This document shows positions 18,605 to 27,401 of a DNA stretch of 64,000 nt, piece by piece. The stretch's first letter is position 1, and each line of letters opens with the position of its first letter. The notes beneath the pieces are model-generated. The model saw nothing but the letters and a program-made list of their open reading frames with translations. It did not search any database and was not told the origin of the DNA. This DNA is from Paenibacillus sp. BK033 (GTDB lineage: Bacteria; Bacillota; Bacilli; Paenibacillales; Paenibacillaceae): NCBI RefSeq assembly GCF_004345425.1, contig NZ_SLVP01000011.1:62001-126000 (forward strand), given 5' to 3'. A program made the position numbers and the translations under genes.

Positions 18605-19624
18605 CTAACCGTTGTTCAAACCGCCATATCCCATACGGACAATGTCTTCTCTCACGATAGTCTGACCAGCTAATATACGAGGCAGCAGTACATCGAAGGA
18701 AGTATACGGATCATGCATGACGCAGCCCGGCAATCCCAATATCGGCACGCCGTTCAAATAACCCATAAGCAGCATCGAGCCCGGCAGCATCGGCGTGCCG
18801 TAGCTGACAATATCCGCCCCGGACGCTTTAATCGCGCCTGGTGTCCGGTCATCAGGATCAACCGACATTCCGCCGGTCACTAGTATCATATCATAACGTT
18901 GCTCTAGCAAATAGTGTATTTCCTTGACAATTATTTGTCGGTCGTCCGGAGCGAAACGCTGCTCGGCCACTTCCGAGCCAAACGCTTCCAGCTTGGAACG
19001 GACGGCCGGACCAAACTTATCCTGAATACGGCCGGAAAACACTTCTCCGCCGGTCGTCAGAAGTCCCGCGCGCAGCTTGCGGAAAGGAATAACCCGAAGA
19101 GGGGCCTCTCCTTGATTGGCGGCTGTATATTCCGCTGCCAGTCTTTCCACCTCTCGAACCTTTGCTTTAGGCACGGTAAGAGGAATCGCTCTGGTCGCAG
19201 CGAGAGCCCGCCCTTCCTGTACGACGCTATTGGTCTTCACGGTCGCCAAGGCGATCTCTCCGAGCTCATTAATCGCTTCCACAAGAGACTGGTCTACTAC
19301 CGCAAGACCTTGCGCGGAGGCCTTCAAGCTGACTTTGCCTTCATGAGGATCGGACAGTGCAATTCCTTCTCCGGCAAGCGCCTTCGCCATCCGCATGGCG
19401 GCGTCATCCTCATGAAGCTCGCTCTCGCCCAGCTCCATAATATAAATATGCTCCTTGCCGATGTCCAGCAGGCTTGGAATATCCGCTTCCGTGATGACAT
19501 GGCCTTTCTTGAACAACCGTCCTTTGAACTGTCCGGGAATGATCTGCGTAAGATCATGAGCAAGCCTGAGGCCTACCGCATCCCGAACCGGAACTTCCTT
19601 CAGTATCGTTTCCGTTCCGCTCAT
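18605..19624 (-). CDS. MoeA-like molybdopterin-binding protein
   Basis: The 339-residue protein carries a MoCF-type molybdopterin-binding domain in its C-terminal half: LLTTGGEVF near 190, VTGGMSVDPDDRTPG near 250 and ILGLPGCVMHDPYTSFD near 297. It resembles the compact molybdopterin-binding proteins found beside molybdenum hydroxylase genes rather than full-length MoeA of about 400 residues. Its start overlaps the preceding moaB/mogA stop by four bases. A role in molybdenum insertion or cofactor handling is inferred. Confidence 0.8.
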   Translation of the reverse strand: MSGTETILKEVPVRDAVGLRLAHDLTQIIPGQFKGRLFKKGHVITEADIPSLLDIGKEHIYIMELGESELHEDDAAMRMAKALAGEGIALSDPHEGKVSLKASAQGLAVVDQSLVEAINELGEIALATVKTNSVVQEGRALAATRAIPLTVPKAKVREVERLAAEYTAANQGEAPLRVIPFRKLRAGLLTTGGEVFSGRIQDKFGPAVRSKLEAFGSEVAEQRFAPDDRQIIVKEIHYLLEQRYDMILVTGGMSVDPDDRTPGAIKASGADIVSYGTPMLPGSMLLMGYLNGVPILGLPGCVMHDPYTSFDVLLPRILAGQTIVREDIVRMGYGGLNNG

Positions 19625-20112
19625 TCGTGATCACCGTGAGTTCCGGAAATAATCTCAAGTGCATGGGGCAGCTGGTCCATAATGGCCATCAAGCTCTCGT
19701 GCACGCCTTTTGGACTGCCCGGCAGGTTGATAATAAGGGATTGTCCGCGAATACCGCATACTCCGCGGGACAGCATAGCCCGTCGGGTCTTTTGCAGCGC
19801 TCCAATCCGCATTGCTTCCGCAATACCCGGCACAAGACGGTCAACCACCTTAAGAGTTGCCTCCGGAGTGACATCCCTTGGGGCGAGCCCCGTTCCGCCA
19901 GTCGTTAACACCAGATCCGCCTGATAATATTCCGTCATCTCAATAATTGCCGCGATAATCTCGTCCTGCTCGTCAGGCACGATCCGGTAATCGACAATCT
20001 CTCCGCCCAATTCCTCTTCTACCAGCTCGCGGATCACCTGTGCGCTTGTATCTTCGCGTTCCCCGCGCGAGCCTTTGTCACTTGCCGTCAATATCGCTAC
20101 TTTCCACCGCAT
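19621..20112 (-). CDS. Molybdenum cofactor biosynthesis protein, MogA/MoaB family
   Basis: The 163-residue protein has the MoaB/MogA fold with VLTTGGTGLAPRDVTPEATL (about 71-90) as the molybdopterin-binding signature and LPGSPKGVHESL near the end. Members adenylylate molybdopterin before metal insertion. The start is supported by GGGAGGAATAATAG before ATG. It is flanked by moaC upstream and a MoeA-like gene downstream in one operon. MogA and MoaB cannot be told apart by sequence alone here. Confidence 0.9.
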   Translation of the reverse strand: MRWKVAILTASDKGSRGEREDTSAQVIRELVEEELGGEIVDYRIVPDEQDEIIAAIIEMTEYYQADLVLTTGGTGLAPRDVTPEATLKVVDRLVPGIAEAMRIGALQKTRRAMLSRGVCGIRGQSLIINLPGSPKGVHESLMAIMDQLPHALEIISGTHGDHE

Positions 20113-20149
20113 CTATTATTCCTCCCATCCCTTATCCGTTCATGGGTTG

Positions 20150-20617
20150 TCAAATTCGATAGTCTCCGTTTTTGCCCCCGGTCTTCTCAAGCAGGTACGT
20201 GGGACCGATGACCATATCCTTCTGCAGCGCCTTGCACATATCATACACGGTAAGCGCGGCGGCAGAAACAGCTGTTAAAGCTTCCATCTCCACGCCTGTC
20301 TTACCGGTTGTCTTGACCGTGGCTTCAATGTACAGCTCATCTTGTCCGTTATCCCCGAAGGTAACGTTTACGCCTGTAAGAGGAAGCGGATGGCACATCG
20401 GAATCCAATCCGATGTTTTCTTCGCGGCCATAATCGCAGCTACCTGCGACACGGCCAGCACATCCCCTTTGCCGATGCTGCCTTCCTTAATGCGGGCCAG
20501 CGTACCCGGGTTCATCTTCACCTGCGTACGCGCGGTTGCCGTTCTCGCCGTTACTTCCTTATCGCTGACGTCAACCATCCGCGCCCGGCCTTGCTCGTTA
20601 AAATGCGTTAATTCCAT
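20150..20617 (-). CDS. moaC: Cyclic pyranopterin monophosphate synthase
   Basis: The 155 residues show the canonical MoaC motifs: MVDVSDKEVTARTA at the start, KTSDWIPMCHPLPLTG near 73-88 and VEMEALTAVSAAALTVYDMC near 115-134. It catalyses the cyclisation step of molybdopterin synthesis together with the radical enzyme MoaA, which is not in this window. Its ATG overlaps the stop of the folate gene by one base (TAATG). Confidence 0.95.
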   Translation of the reverse strand: MELTHFNEQGRARMVDVSDKEVTARTATARTQVKMNPGTLARIKEGSIGKGDVLAVSQVAAIMAAKKTSDWIPMCHPLPLTGVNVTFGDNGQDELYIEATVKTTGKTGVEMEALTAVSAAALTVYDMCKALQKDMVIGPTYLLEKTGGKNGDYRI

Positions 20618-21231
20618 TAACCGTCACCCCAAACTCTTGCTGAAAGCTCCGTTACAATTCCGTCCATTCGCCTGTCATGGGCCTGCATTGGAATATCGTC
20701 TACCAGCTGATCCTCGAACGCGATGCCAAGCCAAGCCACATCCGCCCGTTCACGACCCAGTCGCTCCGCATAACGGTCGTAATATCCGCCACCGTAGCCG
20801 AGACGCCCGCCTTTTCGGTCAAAAGCGATTCCCGGCGCAGCGACGAGTCCGGGAACATAGGAATCCGGCAGAGCCGGACACCTATCCGGGTCAGGCTCCA
20901 GAATGCCGTAGGCTCCCGCCTTAAGACTGCTCCAACTGTCAAGTTTATGCAAAGTCATTGACCGGTTCGCCGGATCACATTTCGGAACAATAACCTCCGC
21001 TCCTGTCTTCCAGCCCCACTCAATCAACGAACGGGTATTCAGTTCGGAACGGAATGGCACATAACACATAAAGCTTGTCACTCCATGTTCCGTCATCCAA
21101 GCCGCTAAATGCCGGCATGCCGCCTCCGAACGGATGATACGCTCTTCAAGGGGAATCCCGTCACGCAGCATTGTGATTGCCTTTCGCAGCGCCGCTTTAT
21201 CTAGCGGCATCCCGTTTGACTGTTCATTCAT
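20617..21231 (-). CDS. 5-formyltetrahydrofolate cyclo-ligase
   Basis: About 204 residues from ATG 21231; a GTG at 21255 is the alternative start. Motifs are ALRKAITMLRDGIP at the N-terminus, a phosphate-binding stretch PFRSELNTRSLIEWGW, and the family signature GGRLGYGGGYYDRYAERL near 148-165. It converts 5-formyl-THF to 5,10-methenyl-THF using ATP. It is the first gene of the operon running through the molybdopterin genes to tatC. Confidence 0.9.
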   Translation of the reverse strand: MNEQSNGMPLDKAALRKAITMLRDGIPLEERIIRSEAACRHLAAWMTEHGVTSFMCYVPFRSELNTRSLIEWGWKTGAEVIVPKCDPANRSMTLHKLDSWSSLKAGAYGILEPDPDRCPALPDSYVPGLVAAPGIAFDRKGGRLGYGGGYYDRYAERLGRERADVAWLGIAFEDQLVDDIPMQAHDRRMDGIVTELSARVWGDG

Positions 21232-21368
21232 CGCTTCCCGATTCAGCCTTCCCACACATGCTGTTTGTTTAAATGTAGTTTACCATTGTTATGCAACTTT
21301 CGCCAATGGCGACTGGTAATATATAATGGAACGGAAAAGCCTGTCATTATTTGTTGGGGGTATTATTC

Positions 21369-23297
21369 ATGCTGCTTCAATTATCCAATATCAGTAAAAA
21401 TTATGGCATAGACGTCATCTTATCCGATATATCGATGCAAGTGCTGGAGCGCGAACGGGTAGGGCTTGTAGGCGTTAACGGCGCCGGCAAATCGACATTG
21501 CTCAAGATTATTGCCGGGGAGCTTTCTTACGACTCCGGCGCCATTCATAAAGCCAAGGAAACAAGGATCGGCTATCTCGCCCAGAACAGCGGCCTTCAAT
21601 CGAACCGCACGATTATAGAGGAAATGCGCGCCGTTTTCTCCCATCTGATCGAAGCCGAACAAGAGCTTCGCGAGCTGGAGCAGCAAATCGCCGATCCGGC
21701 TCTTCACGACGATTCGAAGCGTTACGAGGATGTCCTCAACCGTTATTCCCGCAAGTCCGACTGGTTCCGCGAGCAAGGCGGCTTCGAGATCAACACCCGC
21801 ATTAACAGCGTCCTTCACGGAATGGGCTTCGGCAGCTTTCCGCCGGACACGCTGATCAGTACTTTAAGCGGCGGTCAGAAGACCCGTCTTGCGCTTGCCC
21901 GCATTCTGCTGCAGGCACCGGATCTTCTCATGCTCGACGAGCCCACCAACTATTTGGACATTCCTACGCTGACTTGGCTCGAGGGTTATCTCCGCAGCTA
22001 TTCCGGCGCCATTCTGGTTGTCTCCCATGACCGTTACTTCCTTGATGCGCTTGTTACAACCATCGTCGAGATCGAACGGCATGCAGCCAGACGCTACACG
22101 GGCAACTACAGCCGGTACATAGAGCTGAAGGCTGCCGAATACGAGGCCGACATGAAGCAGTACGAGAAGCAGCAGGAAGAAATCGCCAAGATGGAGCAGT
22201 TCATTCAGCGCAATATCGTCCGTGCTTCCACAACCAAGCGGGCACAAAGCCGGCGTAAAGCGCTCGAGAAAATGGATGTGCTCGACAAGCCGCTTGGCGA
22301 CTTGAAGAAAGCCCGCTTTACCTTCGAGATCGAGCGCCAGACGGGCAAGGACGTTCTGGACGTGGCCGACCTGTCCGTCAAGTTCCCGGAGAAGGACCGC
22401 CAGCTGTTCCAGCATGTATCCTTTAAGCTGTCCCGCAGTGAAACGGTTGCCCTGATCGGACCAAACGGGATTGGCAAGTCAACGCTGTTAAAAGTTCTGG
22501 TTGGACAAAGACAGCCTCAGACAGGCACCGTCCGTTGGGGCTCCAACGTCAAGCTTGGGTACTATGACCAGGAGCAGACCGGGCTGACTCCGTCCAATAC
22601 GGTGCTCGAAGAAGTATGGGGCACTTATCCGCATATGGAGGAAGCCCGCGTTCGTACCGTGCTTGGCAATTTCCTGTTTAGCGGCGAGGATGTCCTGAAG
22701 CGTATTTCCTCCCTCAGCGGCGGCGAAAAAGCGCGCGTCTCTCTTGCCAAATTGATGCTCGAGCAGGCAAACGTCCTTATCCTGGACGAACCTACCAACC
22801 ATCTGGACCTGTTCAGCAAAGAGGTGCTTGAATCCGCGCTGCTCGATTACGAAGGGACCTTGCTCTTTATCTCCCATGACCGTTATTTCCTTAACAAAAT
22901 GGCGGAACGCATTGTCGAACTGACTCCGACAGGAACCGAGCATTTCCTAGGAAATTATGATGACATGATCGAGAAGAAAGCCGAGCAAGAGGAAGCCCGA
23001 CTTGAAGCAGCGGCAAAGCTGGCCAGCAAATCCAATCAGCCTGCTGCCGAAGCTCCGACTTCCTACGAGATGGATAAGCAAGCCAAACGGGAAGAACGGA
23101 GCCGCCTTCGCAAGCTGGAGCAGCTGGAGCAGGATATCGCCTCGCTGGAGGAACAAATTGCCGAGTTCGAGGTCCAACTGACCGATCCGGCTATCTTTAA
23201 CGACTATATGGCCATTCAAGAGATTCAAGCTAAAACGGAAGAAAAACGCACGGCGCTTAATGCTGCTTATGAGCAGTGGGAGCAATTAAGCGAATAA
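21369..23297 (+). CDS. ABC-F family ATPase (YdiF-like)
   Basis: The ATG at 21369 follows a GGGGG ribosome site, giving 642 residues; a TTG at 21351 overlaps that site. Two ABC cassettes are present: Walker A GVNGAGKST and GPNGIGKST, signatures LSGGQKTRLALA and LSGGEKARVSLA, Walker B LLMLDEPTNYLD and LILDEPTNHLD. An interdomain linker and a C-terminal coiled coil (about 545-642) complete the protein. There are no membrane segments. ABC-F proteins act on ribosomes, so a translation-factor role is more likely than transport. The position next to moaC matches ydiF in B. subtilis. Confidence 0.93.
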   Translation: MLLQLSNISKNYGIDVILSDISMQVLERERVGLVGVNGAGKSTLLKIIAGELSYDSGAIHKAKETRIGYLAQNSGLQSNRTIIEEMRAVFSHLIEAEQELRELEQQIADPALHDDSKRYEDVLNRYSRKSDWFREQGGFEINTRINSVLHGMGFGSFPPDTLISTLSGGQKTRLALARILLQAPDLLMLDEPTNYLDIPTLTWLEGYLRSYSGAILVVSHDRYFLDALVTTIVEIERHAARRYTGNYSRYIELKAAEYEADMKQYEKQQEEIAKMEQFIQRNIVRASTTKRAQSRRKALEKMDVLDKPLGDLKKARFTFEIERQTGKDVLDVADLSVKFPEKDRQLFQHVSFKLSRSETVALIGPNGIGKSTLLKVLVGQRQPQTGTVRWGSNVKLGYYDQEQTGLTPSNTVLEEVWGTYPHMEEARVRTVLGNFLFSGEDVLKRISSLSGGEKARVSLAKLMLEQANVLILDEPTNHLDLFSKEVLESALLDYEGTLLFISHDRYFLNKMAERIVELTPTGTEHFLGNYDDMIEKKAEQEEARLEAAAKLASKSNQPAAEAPTSYEMDKQAKREERSRLRKLEQLEQDIASLEEQIAEFEVQLTDPAIFNDYMAIQEIQAKTEEKRTALNAAYEQWEQLSE

Positions 23298-23307
23298 GCG
23301 CCAAATT

Positions 23308-23349
23308 ACCTCCCCGCGCATCCTTCGCGATGACGCCCGGGAGGTTTTA
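23308..23349 (+). terminator. Terminator after the ABC-F gene
   Basis: ACCTCCC (23308-23314) pairs with GGGAGGT (23339-23345), with inner GC-rich pairing, followed by TTTTATTTC. It overlaps the 3' end of the convergent membrane-protein gene. Confidence 0.65.
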
Positions 23350-23763
23350 TTTCTTTTTACTCCCCAAATACGTATCCGTTACCGCGTATACGAATCCTGC
23401 CAGCCCAAACAGAATAAGGGCGCTATTCACGTTAAGCCCATACCCCTTTACGTAGTACTCATCGCCCAAATCATAAAATTGATCGAACACCCATATTCCA
23501 ACTATCCCTCCGGCAATGGAATATAAGATGATTCTTGCCGGCAATAGCTTTACGAACCTCGTAAGCAGCAGCGTTAACGGCAGGAAAGTAACCACGTACA
23601 GGGCAATGCTGCTGAGCAAGCAGAACATCACGAAGATGCTGCCCATGTTACGCAGCCCGTAATATTCCGTGGTTGTTATCTTGTTTCCTTCCAGGATCTC
23701 CAGACCGATAGCAGCCGCTGTAAAAAGGAAAATATAGACCGCCCATAACCATATATATTTCAT
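23347..23763 (-). CDS. Four-helix membrane protein of unknown function
   Basis: The start at ATG 23763 (MKYIWLWAVYIFLF) follows GGTGGAGGCAGAGAA and gives 138 residues. A longer frame to 23898 runs through a terminator hairpin and is rejected. Four hydrophobic segments are seen at about 4-22, 40-62, 75-93 and 113-130, with a tail SKKK. I do not recognise the family. It lies between the ABC-F gene and the comA end, with its own upstream terminator boundary. Confidence 0.75.
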   Translation of the reverse strand: MKYIWLWAVYIFLFTAAAIGLEILEGNKITTTEYYGLRNMGSIFVMFCLLSSIALYVVTFLPLTLLLTRFVKLLPARIILYSIAGGIVGIWVFDQFYDLGDEYYVKGYGLNVNSALILFGLAGFVYAVTDTYLGSKKK

Positions 23764-23849
23764 TTCTCTGCCTCCACCCCACGCTCGTCCGTATGCTGCA
23801 AACCTATAGATACCATTATACTTTGTTTTATTAGAATTGGGTTTTGCCA

Positions 23850-23883
23850 AAAAAAGATGCTTACGCCATATAGGCGTAAGCAT
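23850..23883 (-). terminator. Terminator of the comQXPA-type transcript
   Basis: On the minus strand ATGCTTACGCC and GGCGTAAGCAT form a perfect 11-bp stem around a 5-base loop, followed by CTTTTTTT. It lies about 145 bases past the comA stop. Confidence 0.9.
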
Positions 23884-23984
23884 TGAGAGGGAAACCAAAA
23901 GTTAGGGTGGTCTTACATAGACAAATCATTGGGGATACGATTCTGCGGCTTCCGCGGCAGCTATCCCATATAAGAAGACTTTCA

Positions 23985-24003
23985 CGTTCACCGGCGGTGA
24001 ACG
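23985..24003. other. Perfect 19-bp palindrome in the comA 3' region
   Basis: CGTTCACCG-G-CGGTGAACG is a perfect inverted repeat (nine-base arms, one-base centre). It lies between the comA stop and the terminator. It could be an mRNA hairpin or a protein-binding site; nothing in the sequence decides. Confidence 0.5.
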
Positions 24004-24026
24004 CAAGAAGTCGGGGTAAGCGTCAA

Positions 24027-24683
24027 TTAGGTTAAAAATTGCTCCATCCGAATAAGTCCGAGCCGCTTGGCTTCTACAATCGCTTCCGATCTTGAACGCA
24101 CGCTCAGCTTTTCGAATATGCGGGTTAAGTTGTACTCTACCGTCCGCTGGCTCATATGAAGCTTGGCAGCGATATCCTTATTGCTGCTGCCGTTCGCAAC
24201 CTCCTGCAAAATATCCTGGTCCCGTTCGTTAATCGAGACCTCTTCGATCGCTTTTTCCGCGCGGGTAATCTTCACTTCATTACGACGCAGCTGCTTCAGC
24301 AGGGTTATCGGAATAACCGCTTCCCCACGCATCGCGCAGCGGATGTTGTTATGAAGCTGCTCCCGGGACACCGTCTTGGAAATAAACCCGGAAACTCCGC
24401 ATTCAATCAACAGGTTGTAATGGGTGCTGATCTCGTAGCCGGTATAGATAAGAACCCGGCGGTCGGGATCTTGCTGAATAAGCCGTTTCGTAAGCTCTAG
24501 ACCGCTGATTCCCGGCATATTCAAATCGCACAATATAATATCAAAGGGGTCATGATTAACGGCATCGAGCGCTTCCATTGCGGATAGCACGACGGTTACC
24601 TTCATCTCAGGATCCTGTTCGATCATGGTTTTGGTTCCTTCGCCAACGGAAGGATGATCATCAACTAATAAGATACGAATCAC
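24027..24683 (-). CDS. comA: ComA-like quorum-sensing response regulator
   Basis: The 218-residue NarL/LuxR-type regulator has a receiver domain (IRILLVDDHPSVGEGTKTM, phospho-Asp at about 53 in LCDLNMPG, switch Lys near 103 in FISKT) and a C-terminal LuxR HTH (DILQEVANGSSNKDIAAKLH). Against remembered B. subtilis ComA it shares the unusual DDHPxVxEGTKT start, the IYTGYE segment, ISKT and the SxRxxEYxLTxIFxKL helix. The GTG start overlaps the kinase stop by 23 bases. It should be phosphorylated by the adjacent ComP-like kinase. Whether its targets include competence or surfactant genes is unknown. Confidence 0.88.
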   Translation of the reverse strand: MIRILLVDDHPSVGEGTKTMIEQDPEMKVTVVLSAMEALDAVNHDPFDIILCDLNMPGISGLELTKRLIQQDPDRRVLIYTGYEISTHYNLLIECGVSGFISKTVSREQLHNNIRCAMRGEAVIPITLLKQLRRNEVKITRAEKAIEEVSINERDQDILQEVANGSSNKDIAAKLHMSQRTVEYNLTRIFEKLSVRSRSEAIVEAKRLGLIRMEQFLT

Positions 24684-27054
24684 GCAATAATCCCCTTTCC
24701 GAACGACCGGTCGTCATTGTCTCCGGCAAGTTGATTACAACCTCCAGCCCGCTGCCGCGCTTCGACCGGAACGTAATCTCTCCTTCAAGGCTCGCTACCC
24801 GCTCTTTAATGCCGGACAGCCCCATATGCTCAAAGGAGGCTTTCATATAGTCAACATCCATTCCGATGCCGTCATCCTTGTAGCGGAAGTAGATTCTTCC
24901 TTTCCGCTGCTCAAGCTCCAGGGTAACCCGGTTCGCCTGCGCATGCTTGGCAGCGTTCCTGAGCAATTCCTGCACGATCCGGTAAATGGCTGTAATTTGT
25001 TCTTCGTTAAGCGGATGGGCGAACGGCTTCGGCCTGAAATCAACCGCGAAATTATCGCGCATCTGCGAGTGCTCGACTATGGATTCAACGGCTTCGATAA
25101 CGCCCATCTCTTTCAGGAGCGGCGGCCGCAGTTCATTGCAGGTCTCCCGGATCTGGTGAATGACATCCAGCAGTCCTTCCTTGATCTCGTTCAGCTCATC
25201 GCTAAGATTGTCCGAAATGGGGTAATCATTCATTAGCCCCTCGAGCTTGCGGTACCAGATCAACTGATCCTGCAGCGCGGAGTCGTGAAGATCGGCCGCC
25301 AGCTTTCTTCGTTCATTCTCCGACAGACAGAACAACAACCGCAGAACCCAAGGCGCGGTAGTCTGCTCCTTGCGCACTTCCGATTCCAGGTCCTCAATCA
25401 GACCTTCGATCAGGTACAGATTCTCGAAGACTATGCTGGAATAATTCGCGAGCGTCTTTAACCAGCGCAGCTCGTCCGAGTTGAACCGGGTATGGTTCGT
25501 CTTCGAGCCGATCCAGACGACATGGTATTTGGAACGCTGGCGTCCGATGACAAGACCGATGCCATGCGGTAGCTCTACCATTTCGCCAACTTGCAGCGAT
25601 TCCGCAACCTGAAGCAGGAACAAGGACGTGCCTTTCTCCTCGTCGGATTCGCCCAGCTTGTGCACGGAGCCGTCGGCCTGATCGACAAGAACGAAATCGA
25701 TCCGGTTAACCGGAAGCAGGTCGCTGATCTCTTGCTTCAGCACGGCCTCCAAATCCGCTCTTTTCATCACGGTTGCAACCTTGCGCGAGAATCGGTCCAA
25801 GCTGTCCTGATAGCTGTACATGGCTTTGAACAGCTTCGGACGGAACTTATGATCGATCTGCTCCTTCACATACAAGAAGAGAGTCATCACCACGTAAGAG
25901 GACAGGAAAATTTGAATGTAACCGATCCAGGATACGTCTGCCTTTCCTTTCAGCACTCCGATAATCGCAAGAGTCAGCAAGAGAGCCGGCAGGGCGGACA
26001 GAAGCGTGTAATATTTAAACCTTGTCAGGATGAAGTCGATGTCAAAGAGCTGATTGGATGTTAGCAGATAAAAATAAACGATCGGCAGCACAAACAAAAA
26101 CAACGAAGTAAAGGCAGCCGGTAAAATCTGTCCTCCGCCGATAAAGAGCGGCAGCAGGTTCATCGCCGTAAACGGTGTAAACGCAACGATATGCGAAACC
26201 AGCGTAATCTTGAAAAGCGAATTGAACTTCGTCTTGCGGTACTGCAGAAACTTTCGGACAAGCTGATAGATGCAGATGAAATTCCCGATAATCAAGGTGC
26301 CGTAATACAACATCCGTACGTACACAAACGCGCCGTTCGACAGCAGATCCGTCCAGACATACAGCAGCATTCCGAGTTCGACTGCGCCAAACGTGCTCAG
26401 CATTCCGATTAATCCCGCTTTGCTGATGAAGACCACGTTATACCGCTTCATGTACTGATTCATAAACTGCAGGAAAATGATCGGCACTGACGGGAGCACT
26501 AAATAGATAATCGAGAATCCGACTGGATCGCTCCGATAGGAGGCCGCCGAAGAGTAGTAGCAGAGCCCGATCGTGGCAAAAAACAGCATAAGCATCAATG
26601 CTGCGCTGTCATTTTTCCTTTTCGAATACAGAAAAGAAGAAAACCCTGCGAACAGGATGAGCGAAATAAGCGGTATGTACAGCTGAATGAACAGTTCCCA
26701 ACTGGAATGATCCCCGTACCAGCCCCGGTTAAACTCTATTAACTGCCGATCCTTATTACTGTGCTCGACCAGCACGGAATTTGATTTTTCAATGGAAAAA
26801 AATTTCTTTACGTTACTATATTGACCTGCCGGCGCGCCGTTCACGGAGAGGATTTTATCGCCAACCAAGATGCCTTTGCTAATCGCTTGTCCGGCAGGCT
26901 CGAGAGCTTTCACGAAATAATCTCCCTTTGAACCTTGCACTAGCTCGACGCCTATAAAAGGCTCCTTGATGATCGTAAGGGTCAAATAGAGCAAAATGAC
27001 GAGAAATGTAATCAGGAAGAGAGGTGCTGAAATTCTTAGAGTTGGTTTAAACAT
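24661..27054 (-). CDS. comP: ComP-like membrane sensor histidine kinase with PDZ domain
   Basis: The 797-residue kinase starts with one membrane helix (about 9-28). An extracytoplasmic PDZ-like domain follows (about 35-105; LVGDKILSVNGAPAG), then about eight further helices to near residue 410. The cytoplasmic part has a HisKA_3 box ERRKLAADLHDSALQ (His about 590) and an ATPase domain (LLRNAAKHA, KDDGIGMD, GLSGIKERV). ComP of Bacillus has the same PDZ-plus-multi-pass plan. It lies 46 bases after comX and overlaps comA. It should sense the modified ComX peptide outside the cell. Confidence 0.88.
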   Translation of the reverse strand: MFKPTLRISAPLFLITFLVILLYLTLTIIKEPFIGVELVQGSKGDYFVKALEPAGQAISKGILVGDKILSVNGAPAGQYSNVKKFFSIEKSNSVLVEHSNKDRQLIEFNRGWYGDHSSWELFIQLYIPLISLILFAGFSSFLYSKRKNDSAALMLMLFFATIGLCYYSSAASYRSDPVGFSIIYLVLPSVPIIFLQFMNQYMKRYNVVFISKAGLIGMLSTFGAVELGMLLYVWTDLLSNGAFVYVRMLYYGTLIIGNFICIYQLVRKFLQYRKTKFNSLFKITLVSHIVAFTPFTAMNLLPLFIGGGQILPAAFTSLFLFVLPIVYFYLLTSNQLFDIDFILTRFKYYTLLSALPALLLTLAIIGVLKGKADVSWIGYIQIFLSSYVVMTLFLYVKEQIDHKFRPKLFKAMYSYQDSLDRFSRKVATVMKRADLEAVLKQEISDLLPVNRIDFVLVDQADGSVHKLGESDEEKGTSLFLLQVAESLQVGEMVELPHGIGLVIGRQRSKYHVVWIGSKTNHTRFNSDELRWLKTLANYSSIVFENLYLIEGLIEDLESEVRKEQTTAPWVLRLLFCLSENERRKLAADLHDSALQDQLIWYRKLEGLMNDYPISDNLSDELNEIKEGLLDVIHQIRETCNELRPPLLKEMGVIEAVESIVEHSQMRDNFAVDFRPKPFAHPLNEEQITAIYRIVQELLRNAAKHAQANRVTLELEQRKGRIYFRYKDDGIGMDVDYMKASFEHMGLSGIKERVASLEGEITFRSKRGSGLEVVINLPETMTTGRSERGLLRDSYLIS

Positions 27055-27100
27055 CGTCTAATCTCCTCCTGCACTCGCATGAAGTCGTTTTATGACTATA

Positions 27101-27274
27101 TTAGCCCCAAACCGCCAGCGTGTAATTGCCTTTTTTCTCGTCTTGATTCTTCAGCGCATCTTGGAGTGCTTTGTGCTCGGCTGCGGATACGCCAGCGAGT
27201 TGCAGCTGTCCACCCATCACCATCGACATTTTCTCTTTGCTTGCAGCAAGCGAACGAATAGCATCTTTCAACAT
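27101..27274 (-). CDS. comX: ComX-like pheromone precursor peptide
   Basis: The 57-residue frame starts MLKDAIRSLAASKEKMS and ends NYTLAVWG. An ideal AGGAGG lies eight bases before the ATG. ComX precursors are 50-70 residues long, diverge strongly, and keep a Trp a few residues from the C-terminus that ComQ prenylates; here Trp is residue 56 of 57. The gene sits exactly between comQ and comP, as in Bacillus. It falls below common ORF length limits, so it is easily missed. The mature pheromone is probably the last six to ten residues with a modified Trp; length and prenyl group are unknown. Confidence 0.87.
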   Translation of the reverse strand: MLKDAIRSLAASKEKMSMVMGGQLQLAGVSAAEHKALQDALKNQDEKKGNYTLAVWG

Positions 27275-27290
27275 TTAAAATTCCTCCTCT

Positions 27291-27325
27291 GCTATAGTAG
27301 AATCAGATTCTGATTCTACTATAGC
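27291..27325. repeat. Perfect 35-bp inverted repeat before comX
   Basis: GCTATAGTAGAATCAGA (27291-27307) and its exact complement (27309-27325) flank a single base. In the transcript this forms a 15-16 bp hairpin ending only three bases before the comX ribosome site. No U run follows, so it is not a standard terminator. It may protect a processed comX mRNA end or bind a regulator. Confidence 0.8.
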
Positions 27326-27401
27326 AGGAAATCTTTCGACAGCAAACGCCAACATGCCCCGTATTTCCCGCAATCCTCATTGCGGTCTATGAAGAAAGGC
27401 T

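Noticed and set aside
23764..23898. Extended N-terminus of the four-helix membrane protein
   Set aside because: It would translate through the terminator hairpin of the com locus; ATG 23763 has a strong ribosome site.
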